Shown here one piece after another: positions 36,269 through 47,614 of a stretch of DNA of 64,000 nt. A program made the position numbers and the translations under genes. Under the pieces are notes generated by a model. The model saw only the letters and a program-made list of their open reading frames with translations, was not told the DNA's origin and did no database searches. Within the stretch, counting starts at the first letter, position 1. Every line of letters starts with the position of its first letter. Origin of the DNA: Hordeum vulgare subsp. vulgare (lineage: Eukaryota; Streptophyta; Magnoliopsida; Poales; Poaceae); assembly GCF_904849725.1 (NCBI RefSeq), contig NC_058518.1, positions 10,684,147 to 10,748,146 on the forward strand, read 5' to 3'.

Positions 36269-39200
36269 ATGGTTAGACCAGTTGGCCGCCCGCGTGGCCC
36301 TGCCAACGATGCACCACCCCCGCCTCCTGAGTATATGGCGGGGATGATCCAACAGTTTGAGCTGAACCGCCAGTTTATGCAAGGGCTCATGGATCAGTTC
36401 CAAAGGCCGAACATGAACCAACCACAAGGCGTGACACTGCAAGACTTCTGCCGTCTCAACCCTGCGATCTACCGCAGCTCAACTCAGCCTCTTGATGCTG
36501 ATGACTGGCTCCGTGACATTTCCTATGAGCTAGAGTCTGCCAATGTGCCCCTGGCGAGCTATGTCAACTTTGCCGCCTACTTTCTGAAGGGTCCCGCTGC
36601 TCAATGGTGGGACAGCCACAGGCGCTCTCAGCCCGATGGAACTATCATCACTTGGGCAGAGTTCAAGGCTGCTTTCCGTGCTCGATACATTCCCCAGGGA
36701 ATCATGGACCGGAAGAAGCGTGAGTTCCGCAACTTGGTCCAGGGCAACAAGACTGTGGATGCTTATCAACGGGAATTTCTGGAGTTATCTCGCTATGCTG
36801 AAGAAGACATTGTGACCGATGCACGCAGGCAGGAGAAGTTCCGTGAAGGCCTCCACCCTGATATCAAGCTGACACTCCTCGTTCAGGACTATGCTGATTT
36901 CGCCACCCTCGTGAACAAGGCTATTCAGGTTGAGACTGGTCTGCAGGAATACAAAGATAGCAGCAAGCACAACCGTGACATGGGCTCATCTTCGGGCTCA
37001 TCTGCACAGAAGCGGAAGATCTGGATTCCCAACAACATGTATCATGCACCTGCTCCTACTCCGAGGCCGTCCTATGCTGCACCTCGCCTGCCTCCTCCAC
37101 CACCTAGACAGCCGAGGCTTCCAGCTCCACCGCCTCAAGTTCCTCCTTCCCGTCCTGAGGACGGGCTGTGCTTCAAGTGTGGCCGTCCAGGTCACCGTGC
37201 TAGAGACTGCAGGCAGAATCAGAATCAGCTGGCACTTCCCGCAACTGGCCGTGGCAACAACCAGAACCGCAACTTCAACACTAAGCCTGCTTATGTTCGT
37301 GGTCAGGCCAACAACATTGATATGGGTCAAGCTCAAGACCAGCATGCTACCGTGATGGGTACACTTCTCGTTAACTCAGTACCTGCTTCTGTATTGTTTG
37401 ATACAGGAGCATCGCATTCCTTTATGTCGGAAAATTTTGCATACATGCATGACATTAGGAGCGAAGAGATGAACATCCCGATAGTGGTAAACACCCCTGG
37501 GGGCGAATGCCGAACCTCTGTGGTTTGCCCCCATGTTCCAGTTGAAATTGAAGGATTAGAATTCCTTGCCAACCCCATCCTACTAAAGTCATCCAACATT
37601 GATCTCATATTGGGGATGGACTGGTTGAAAGCTCATACGGCATCGATCGTTTGTGCCACCAAGACCGTCCACCTCCTACACCCTTCAGATGAAGTAATAA
37701 GCTACCATGCGCATCTCGTCCGTAATGCTGAGGCACGGCTGTATGCTTTGAATGCATTAAATGCGTCGCCTCTTGAAGGGACTGAAAACATACCAGTGGT
37801 CCGAGAATTCCAAGATGTTTTTCTAGAAGAACTTCCGGGGATTCCCCCTGCTCGAGCTGTCGAGTTTGTCATTGACTTGGTACCCGGTACCACTCCTATT
37901 GCCAAGCGTCCTTATAAAATGCCACCACATGAACTCCTTGAACTTAAGCAAGAAATTGACAACTCGCTCCGTTTGGGTTTCATCCGTCCGAGTTCCTCTG
38001 CTTGGGGAGCACCTTCTCTCTTTGTTAAGAAGAAGGATGGGACAAATCGATTGGTTCAAGACTATCGTCCTATCAACCAGGCCACTATTCAAAACAAATA
38101 TCCTCTCCCTCGGATAAATGATTTGTATGATCAACTTGTTGGTTCCACCGTTTTCTCTAAGCTCGACTTGAGATTGGGATACCACCAGATCCGTGTTCGC
38201 AAGGAAGATATTCCAAAGACCGCCTTTGTTACTAGATATGGATCATACGAGTACACCGTCATGTCCTTCGGCTTAACCAATGCACCGGCAACCTTCTCTC
38301 GATTGATGAATTATATATTCATGGACTACCTCGACAAATTTGTCGTGGTATATCTGGATGATATTCTGGTATTTTCGAAGAACAAAGAAGAGCATGTTGA
38401 ACATCTTCGTCTTGTACTGCATAAGCTTCGGGAGCATAAACACTATGCGAAGTATTCCAAATGTGAGTTCTGGCTAGACGAAGTGACTTACCTTGGTCAT
38501 GTGATTTCCAAGGATGGTATTGCGGTCAACCCCGAACGAATTCAAGCTATTCTTGACTGGACTCCCCCGAAGAATGTCAAGCAAGTCAGAAGTTTTCTCG
38601 GACTCGCCAGCTATTGCCGTCGATTCGTCGAGAACTTCTCCAAGATTGCGAAGCCCTTAACCAACCTGCTTCACAAAGGTGTTAAGTATGAATGGACTGA
38701 TTAATGCCAGGAAAGTTTCCAGGCGCTCAAGGACAAACTGACGTCCGCTCCAGTACTTGCTCCTCCAGATACGAAAAGGGATTTCGTCATATACTGTGAT
38801 GCTTCTCGTCAAGGAATAGGTTGTGTCCTAATGCAGGATCGCAAGGTGATCGCTTATGCTTCACGTCAACTGCGTGCTCATGAAGAGAACTACCCAGTTC
38901 ATGATCTCGAGCTTGCCGCAGTCATTCATGCATTGAAGGAATGGCGACAATACCTTGTCGGTAATGCTGTGAAATCTACACCGACCATCAAAGTCTGAAG
39001 TACTTGTTCACTCAACCGGAGTTGAACCTCCGTCAACAAAGATGGATGGAGCGTATAGCAGATTTTGACTGTAGTATATCATATACCCCTGGCAAGGCTA
39101 ATGTAATGGCTGATGCCTTAAGTCGCAAGTCATACTGCAACCACCTCCAGGTTCATCAGGTTCACGATCGTCTGCAAGAGGAATTCCGTAAGCTGAACCT

Positions 39201-40755
39201 CCACATTGTTCCTCAGGGTTACCTTGTTCCCCCTCCTGAAGAGTTTCAAAAGATGAACCTTCGTGTTGTTAATCAGGGTTCCCTCAGTAACCTAGTGGTT
39301 GAACCAGATCTTGTGAGCTCCATAAAGAATCTGCAAGACTTTGACGATGATGTCGACAGGATTAAGAGCTATATTGCAAAGGGTAAACCCTCCTTTTTCA
39401 CTGTTGATGAAGGTGGTGCCTTGTATTTCAAGGGTCGCCTATTCGTCCCAAATAAGAAGGAAAATCTCAGGATGACTCGGAAGGTGGTGGAAGAAGCTCA
39501 TGACACACCATTGTCTATTCACCCGGGTAGTACCAAGATGTACCAAGACATCCGGCAAAGATTCTGGTGGCCCAATATGAAACAAGACATTGCATGCTAT
39601 GTGGCAGAATGTGATATATGCCGGCGTATCAAAGCAAAACACCAAAAGCCTGCTGGAACTCTGCAGCCTATCTCTATTCCTGAGTGGAAATCGGACCATG
39701 TTGAAATGGACTTTGTCACTTGTTTTCCCAGGTCTCAGAAAGGTAATGATGCTATTCTTGTCGTCATTGATCGACTGTCCAAAGTTGCACATTTCCTGGC
39801 CGTCAAAGAAACGATTAATGCTAGTCAACTGGCAGATCTTTATATGTCAAGAGTTGTTTCACTTCACGGTATTCCGTTGGTAATCAGTTCGGACCGTGGC
39901 AGCTTGTTCACTTCAAAATTCTGGGAAAGTTTTCAGAAGGCTATGGGGACTCATCTGTCCTTCAGCACGGCATTTCATCCTCAATCCTAGGGACAAGTTG
40001 AATGAGTCAACCAAATTCTCGAGGACATGCTTCGAGCTTGTGTCATTTCTTTCGGTAAGAAATGGGAGGAATCTCTCCCGTATGCCAAGTTCTCTTACAA
40101 CAATAGCTATCAAGCTAGTGTGAAGATGGCCCCTTTCGAAGTATTGTATGGGCGAAGGTGTCAAACTCCTCTGAATTGGTCAGAAACTGGGGAACGATCA
40201 CTCTTCGGTCCGGATATTATTCAACATGCCGAAGATCAAGTCCGCATTATTCATGAGAATCTGAAGGCTGCTCAGTCTCGTCAGAAGAGTCAGTATGACC
40301 GTCATCATCAAGATATGGTCTATCAACCTGGCGAAAAGGCTTATCTTCGTGTCACACCAATGAGAGGTGCACACCGTTTCGGAATCAAGGGCAAGTTAGC
40401 TCCTCGTTATATTGGTCCTTTCACTGTTCTCGATAGGCGTGGAAGAGTGGCTTATCAATTGGAACTGCCGGCGAACCTTTCTTAGGTTCACGATGTCTTC
40501 CATGTTTCTCAGCTCCGTCGCTGCTTCAAGGACCCTATTCGAGCAGTGGATCACAATATGCTTGAGCTACAACAAGACCTCTCTTATAAAGAGCATCCGG
40601 TCCACATTCTCGACCAGGCTGAACGTAAGACTCGTCGCAAGGTCACCAAGTTCCTTAAGGTGCAGTGGTCAAATCACTCTGAAGATGAAGCCACTTGGGA
40701 ACGCGAGGATCATCTTCGTCATGAATACCCCGGGCTCTTTCCCTCTACCTCTTAA
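36269..40755 (+). pseudogene. gag-pol: gag-pol of element B (gag, protease, RT, RNase H, integrase, chromodomain), multiply broken
   Basis: The start ATG lies behind TTTAACAGG. Gag has the retrotransposon Gag domain (about residues 80-220) and a CCHC knuckle [14 protein letters not shown] near residue 300. Protease has [10 protein letters not shown] near 375. RT has YLDD at 695-698. The frame is open for 811 codons, to TAA at 38702-38704 where element C has AAA. A one-base deletion near 38965 in RNase H shifts the frame. Then come TAG 39988-39990 and TGA 40003-40005 in the integrase core, and TAG 40483-40485 before the chromodomain. The chromodomain-like end (HPVHILDQAE to EYPGLF) closes at TAA 40753-40755. 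The last three stops are C-to-T changes relative to element C. Confidence 0.93.
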
Positions 40756-40772
40756 TTCTCGGGACGAGAATT
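40754..40772 (+). other. stem-loop just after the pol stop of element B
   Basis: AATTCTCGGGACGAGAATT is a perfect 8-bp inverted repeat with a GGA loop, overlapping the pol stop codon and 19 bp before the LTR. Confidence 0.75.
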
Positions 40773-40780
40773 CTTGTTAG

Positions 40781-40791
40781 TAGGGGAGAAT
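40781..40791 (+). promoter_or_regulatory. polypurine tract of element B
   Basis: TAGGGGAGAAT immediately precedes the 3' LTR, the place and composition of a plus-strand primer. Confidence 0.7.
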
Positions 40792-43700
40792 TGTGACATC
40801 CTCGACTTTTGCTACAGTGATAATTGTAACTAAGCTACAGTGATCAACCGCTAATGATGCCACGTCATCGGATTCCCATCTCAGACCCGCGTCGATTCGA
40901 GTTTTGTCCGGATTCAAAATTTGAAGACAAACGGAAAGTACTTTATAAGTTCATTACAAATATTAAAAGGATATGTATACGAAAGAAAGAATTAAAAGTA
41001 TGTATAATAAATTGTAAAAGAAAGTGTAATAAAAGAAAGTATTTAAAAAGAAAAATCAAATAGTAAAATAAATAATGAAAGAAAGAAATAATAAAAAAGG
41101 GAAAAGGCAAAACAAAATAAAACAAAACAAAGCAACAAAAAAAAAGCAACCCCCACCCCCTGGCCGAGCTGGGCCAAAGGGCCCAGCTGGCCAGCCCACC
41201 TCGCCCCACCGGCCCATCCACCCAAACCCTAGAGTCCCTCCTGGGCGCCGCCACCCCCCCTCGCTACTCCCTCCCCTTCCCAGCGCCGCCAGCGCCCCCC
41301 CCCCCACTCCCTCGTCTCGGTCCCCCCACCCCCACCGACAACCCCCCACGAGAGGACCCTCCTCTCCTCCCGTGACTCTATCCCTCCCACGACGCCAGAG
41401 CCCCTCTCCCTCCCCACGACCCTCGGCCTCCACCTCGCCCTCCCCTGCTACTCCTCCCACCGGCGACCACCCCCAGCGCCGGCTCGCCCCCCTCCCACCT
41501 CGGCTCCCCTCCCTGGCCGGCGGCCTCTCCTCCTCCTGCCGGCAGCCCCCCTCACGGCCTCCCCTGCCTCCCTGTCCGGCGAGCCCCCCTCCCTGGCCGG
41601 CGCGCCACCTCCTCCCGTCGGCGAGCCCCTCGGCCTCCTTCTTCCCGCGGCGAGCCCCGACCCCCCTCGGTCCTTCTTCCCGCGGCGAGCCCCGGCCCCC
41701 GTCGGCCTTCTCCCGCTCGGTCCGGGAGGGACCGCGCAGGGAGACGTCATCACCTCGCCGGATCCGGCCGGCTCCCCCTCGTCGGCGCGTCATCAACATC
41801 ATCACCGTCCCCTCCACCACCGGAACCACGCCGTCTCCACCGTCACCTTCGTGCGAACTCCGGCTTCACCGGGCCGTCTCGTCACCGTCGGTGAGCCCCT
41901 CCTCGGGCTCCTCCCACCATGTCGATCTCCTCGCCGTCCCGGTTCCGTTCCGGCAAACGGGACCTCGATCCGTCGACGGTAGACTCCGGTAGGAAGGATT
42001 GAATATTTGGTTCCTCTAGGTTGAGTTGGAGCAGAGAGAGTTCTTTGTCTCTCTGTTAACAGAGAGGGAGATGAGAGTTTTGAGAGAAAATAAAAAAAAC
42101 GAATGATGTATTAGATGCGTATGTATGTATGTATGTATGAGATGTGATGTATGTATTTGCGTATATGGATATTTAGAGGAATACGGTATTTGCACGGTTA
42201 GGTATCTAATAAAAAAGATGAGTAAATAGCCTTAGGTCACTTACCGGTGAGGCCAATGCACCCGCTGTCTATGACAGGGAGGCCCCACGAGAGAGTTAAT
42301 ATAAATTATAAAAATAATGTTTTTATTAAATAAATAAATAAATAGATATATTAGTTAAATTAATTAATTAGAATAATGAGAGAATGCCACGTGGGTCCAT
42401 CATTAAATTAATCTGATTAATTAATATTTAATCTTAAATAAAACTTGTGTCTATGACGTTCGGGACCCGCTGGTCAGTTGACCGGTCAAATGTTGATGTC
42501 AGCCTGACATCGCGATGATGTCGTAATGGGATTTTATTAAATCTTCTAAATCTGTTTTTAATTCCTAAATAATTAATAAAACTTTAAAAATTAATATTAA
42601 ATAATCCGTAAGTCAGATCAAAATAATTTCAACATGAAAGTTGATCAGCAAAACGAGACGAACCCGGATACGCGGTCCATTCGTCTATGACGCGTCCCTA
42701 GCATAGCAAACGTGGAACTTTTCCATCGATTCCAGTATAACCGGTAGTAGCCCGAGACCCGGAAAATATCGTCAGATATTCTTCCGACCCGTCTTTGACA
42801 GATGTTGCCGCGTTAGCTCATGTCTAGCCTGCATCTTGCCATGTCATGCTTTGTGTTGCATCGGTGCTATTATTTATTGTTTCTTCCCCCTCTTCTTACC
42901 GGTAGACCCCGAGACTGACGTTGCTGCCGGGTACATCTACGACCCTGCCGATCAGTCCTTTGTCGCAGAGCAGCAAGGCAAGCAAACTCCCCTTGATCAT
43001 TCCTATATCGCCTATGTCTTTCTTCCTACTACTTGCATTAGTATTTTGCTACTGTTGTAGTTAGCTCCTATATCTGATGCATAGCCTGTTTTTGATGAAC
43101 TGCTACTTTCAGTCCTGTACTTTTAATATGCTTAGTATAGGTGGAGCAGTCATCCCCTCTGACCCCGTAGCTCAGTTGCCCCGCTTGTTTTCAAATCTCG
43201 ATCTTTGATCGACAAGCCAGACCCGACACAGCACATTCACCCCCCTTCGTTGTACGACGCTACAGAGATACTATCGGGTACCGAGGGTGACACCTCGCTA
43301 AGTACTCCTGATGATATCTCTGTAGTATAGCTAGTCGGTCGTGGTTATCGAGGGTGATTCCTCTTTCACCATTCCCGATGACGCCTCTGTCGTGCAACCC
43401 CGCGAGTGCGGGACCCCCGAGGGTGATTCCTCTAAGCCCACCTTGACGGGTACATCGTTCGGAATCCAACGAGGGTGATACCTCGGATTCCCTCCGATGT
43501 TACAACCACACAGTTACTCGACCATGTTACTGGGATCATTGGTGATTAGTTGTAAGACGGGTGGATTCCCGTGAGACTGTGATGCTGGCTTAATTAAAAT
43601 GCTAATGGATTTGGGTATTTGATCTGGGTTGGTCGGAGACGTTTTCGCACTAACCGGCTACGCGGGAAGAATTATGGGTACTCGGCGTCGCGGTATCAGC

Positions 43701-44835
43701 CGAAGCTTTTCAGATGCCAGCAATGTAGCAGCGCGCGCCCGAGTGGTCCCGAGATGCATCGCGCTTGTGATTAAGGGATGCTAGGACTGACGTCGGCCGC
43801 CCACGCCACGTGCAGGAGCGTGAAGGGGAACTGGGCCCACGAACCCTTTGTGCTTAGGATTTAGACCGGCGGGCTGGCCTCTCTGATTAGTCTTAGGTGG
43901 GGCTGCGACGTGTCGATATTCCGAGGCCGGGCAGGACCCAGAAAAGTATGTCCGGCCAGAGTGTTATCGAGCGTGACGGGACATGTGGTACACCCCTGCA
44001 GGGATGAAAATTAACTATTCGGATAGCCGTGTCCATGGTTACAGGACGACTTGGAGTTGTGCCCTGATCTTTTACAACTACAATTGTTACTTAACTGGAA
44101 TTAGTTTGCCTCGGGATTGCTTCCTTGCAGGGAGTTGAGGGAGGATCCTTAGGTGTGACCTCACTTTAATATTGCTGCAACAATATGACTATTAATGTGT
44201 TACCCCTGTTCTACTCTCGTCTATTGCTGCAAGACCCTAAAGATGCTAGTCTTCGATAGGACTAGGCCTTCTCTCTCTATTCTCGCATTGCTGCAGTCAG
44301 TCCACATATAACCCCCCCCCCCTTCCTTTGATACTGATGCATAATTAGGATAGTTCTGATGTAAGACTTGCGAGTACTTTGGATGAGTACTCACCGCTGC
44401 TTTGCTCCCCCCCCTTGTCCCCTTGATCCGTTTGCTGCGACCAGATGATGGAGCCCAGGAGATGGAGGTCCCCGCCGCCGACGACTGCTACCCCGACGGT
44501 GCCTACTACCACGTGGAGGCCGCTGATGATCAGGAGTAGTTAGGAGGTTCCCAGGCAGGAGGCCTCGCCTCGTTCGATCGTTGTATCTTTTGTGCTAGCC
44601 TTCTCTAAGGCACCCCATGTTTTATGTGTGTAATCAGATATTTGTTGCTTCCGCTGACTCGTGTGCTTATCGAGCTTTCGTATTCTAGCCCTCGAGGCCC
44701 CTGGCTTGTAATATGAAGCTGATGTTATTTTATTTGTGTCTAGAGTTGTGTTGTGATATCTCTCCGTGAGTCCTTGGGTTTGATCGTACGCATTTGCGTG
44801 TATGATTAGCGTACGATTAAGCCGAGGGCGTCACA
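40792..44835 (+). repeat. 3' LTR of element B (4044 bp)
   Basis: Same termini as the 5' LTR. The first ~1.3 kb is nearly identical to the 5' LTR, with a shorter (GTAT)n tract. The remaining ~2.7 kb differs at many places, for example around 42280-42320, 43086-43100 and 44310-44325 (a C-run), and there matches the element D variant. Confidence 0.93.
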
Positions 44836-47614
44836 TGAATTTTAGTACTAAAACTAGTGATATAGAACTGAGTCGGCTCATCGTGGTACCATTTTTTGTA
44901 GTGCAGTCTGTATTGAAATATTAACATGGATAATCGCAATACTGAATTTTAGTACCAAAAGTACTGATATAGAACTGAGTTAGGTGACCGTGGAGTTGTT
45001 TTCGAGTACTGAAATCAGTATTAAAATATTAGCGTGGATAGTCACTATACTAAATTTTAGTGCCGAAACTACTAATAGCGAACTAAATCGGGTGATCATG
45101 GTGTTATTTTTCAGTACAAAAATCAGAATTGAAATATTAACGTGGCTAAGCGCAATGCTAAATTTTAGTACCAAAAGTAGTGATATAAAACCGAGTCGAG
45201 CGATAGTGCTGTTGTATTTGGGTACTGAAATCAGTATTGACATATTAACGTGGATAATCACTATACTGATTTTTAGTGTCGAAACTACTGCTATAGAACC
45301 GAGTTAGGTCAACATGGTGTTTGTTTTCAGTACTTAAATCAGTATTGAAATATTAGTGAATTTTATTACCCAAATTAGTGATATAGAACAAAGTGAGGTG
45401 ATCGTCGTATTGAAAGTGGATAATTGCAATACCAAATTTTAGTACTGAAATTAGTGATATAGGACTGAATTAGATAACCATCGTACTCAAGTCACTAATG
45501 AAGTAGAGTATGGTGATCGAGGGATTTTTTTTCAGTACTGAAATACGTATTGAAATATTTACGTGGATAATGAGAATACCAAATTTTAGTACCAAAACTA
45601 GTGATATAGAAGTGACTCACGTGATCATCATGCTATTTTGTAGTACTAAATAAGTATTGAAATATTAATGTGGATAATCACGATATATAGTTTCAGTACC
45701 AAAAGTCGTGATATAACACCGGGTCGGGTGATCATCGTGTTGTGTTTGAGTGGTGAAACAAGTACTGAAATATTGACGTGGTTAGTCACTATACTGAATT
45801 TTAATTCTGAATCTATTGATATATCACCGTGTTGGGTGACTCTGTTGTTGTTTTTAAGTACTAAAATCAGTATTTTAATATTAACGTGTATACTCACAAT
45901 TCTATATTTCAGTACCGAAATTACTCATATAGAAGTAAGTCAGGTGATTCTTTTACTCAAATAAATACTGAAGTATAGAACTAAGTCCGGTGATGCTCGG
46001 GATATTTTTTAGTACTGAAATTAGTATTGAAATAATAATTCGAACAATCGCAATGCAAATTTCAGTACCAAATGTAGTGATATAGAACCGACTCGGTTGA
46101 TAATGGTGATTTTTTCGAGCACTGCAATTAGTAATGCAATATTAACGTCGATAGTCACTATACCGATTTTTAGTACCGGAACTACTCATACAAAACTGAG
46201 TCGGTTAATCATGGTGTTTTTCGAGTATTGAAATGTTAATGAATTTTAGCACCCAAATTAGTGATATAGAACTGAGTCAGGTGACCGTCGTACTGAAGTA
46301 TAGAACTAAATCGCGTGATCATGATGCTATTTTTCAGTACTGAAATTAGTATTAAAATATTAACATGGATAACCGCAATACTGAATTATAGTAAAGAAAC
46401 TAGTGATATAGAACTCACTAGGGTGACCGTAGTGTTATTTTTTAGTACTCAAATCAGTATTGAAATATTAACGTCAATAATCACAATACTAAATTTTAGT
46501 ACTCAAAGTAGTGATATAGAACTCAGTTGTGTTATCTCGTGCTCTTTGAGTATTGAAATATTAACGTTGACTACACTGAATTTAGTACCAAAACTATCGA
46601 TATAGAATTGCCTCGGGTAATCGTGGTGCTATTTTTTATTACTGAAATCAGTATTGAAGTATTAAAATGGATAAACGCAATACAATTTTAGTACCAAAAT
46701 TAATGATATAGAACTGAGTCGGGTGATTGTCGTGTTTTTTGTCAGTATTGAAATCAATACTTAACTATTAACGTGGATAATCGCAGTACCTGATTTTAGT
46801 ACTGAAATTAGTGATATAGAACTATGTGAGATAAATGTCGTACTCAAATCAATAATCAAGTATATAACTGGGTTTGTTGATCGCGGGGTTGTTTTTAGTA
46901 CTGAAATAAGTATTGAAATACTAACGTGCATCGCAGAGTACCGAATTTTAGTACCAAAACTAGTGATATAGAGCCGAGTCGGTTGAATGTGGTACCATTT
47001 TTTTACATCAGTATTGAAACGTTAACATGGATAATTGCAATACAGAATATTAGTACCAAAAGTACTGATATAGAACCGATTCAGGTGATCGCGGAGTTAT
47101 TTTGAGTACTGAAATAAGTATTGAAATATTAGCGTGGATAGTCTTTATACTAATCTTTAGTGCCGAAACTACTAATATATAACTAAATCGGGTGATCATG
47201 GTGCTATTTTTCAGTACAAAAATCAATATCGAAATATTAACGCAGATAAGCGCAATACTAAATTTTAGTACCAAAAGTAGTGATATAGAACTGAGTTGGG
47301 TGATAGTGGTGTTGTTTTTGGGTACTGAAATCATATTGACATATTAACGTGGATAATCACTATACTGATTTTTAGTGCCGAAACTACAGCTATAGAACCG
47401 ACTCGGGTCAACATGGTGTTTGTTTTCAGTATTTAAATCAGTATTGAAATATTAGTGAATTTTATTACCCAAATTAGTGATATAGAACAAAGTGAGGTGA
47501 TCGTCGTATTGAAAGTGGATAATTGCAATACCAAATTTTAGTACCGAAATTAGTGATATAGGACTGAATTAGATAACCATCGTACTCAAGTCAGTAGTGA
47601 AGTAGAGAACTTAT
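44836..47614. repeat. AT-rich tandem satellite, block 3
   Basis: About 25 monomers. It corresponds base for base with block 1 at a constant offset of about 36,442 bp (8761 to 45203; 10861 to 47303), keeping unusual monomers and short deletions. Internally, equivalent boxes lie 2100 bp apart. It ends at the insertion site of element C, with CTTAT at 47610-47614 as the expected left target copy. Confidence 0.9.

Larger units (their letters stand above)
30842..44835 (+). mobile_element. Ty3/Gypsy chromovirus B, full length (13,994 bp), target duplication TGAAT
   Basis: LTRs lie at 30842-34879 and 40792-44835. Both begin TGTGACATCCTC and end GAGGGCGTCACA. TGAAT flanks both sides (30837-30841 and 44836-44840). 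Inside are an initiator-tRNA-Met-type primer site, ORF0, gag-pol with chromodomain, a stem-loop and a purine tract. ORF0 is open, but gag-pol is broken at five or more sites, so the copy is not autonomous. Confidence 0.96.
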
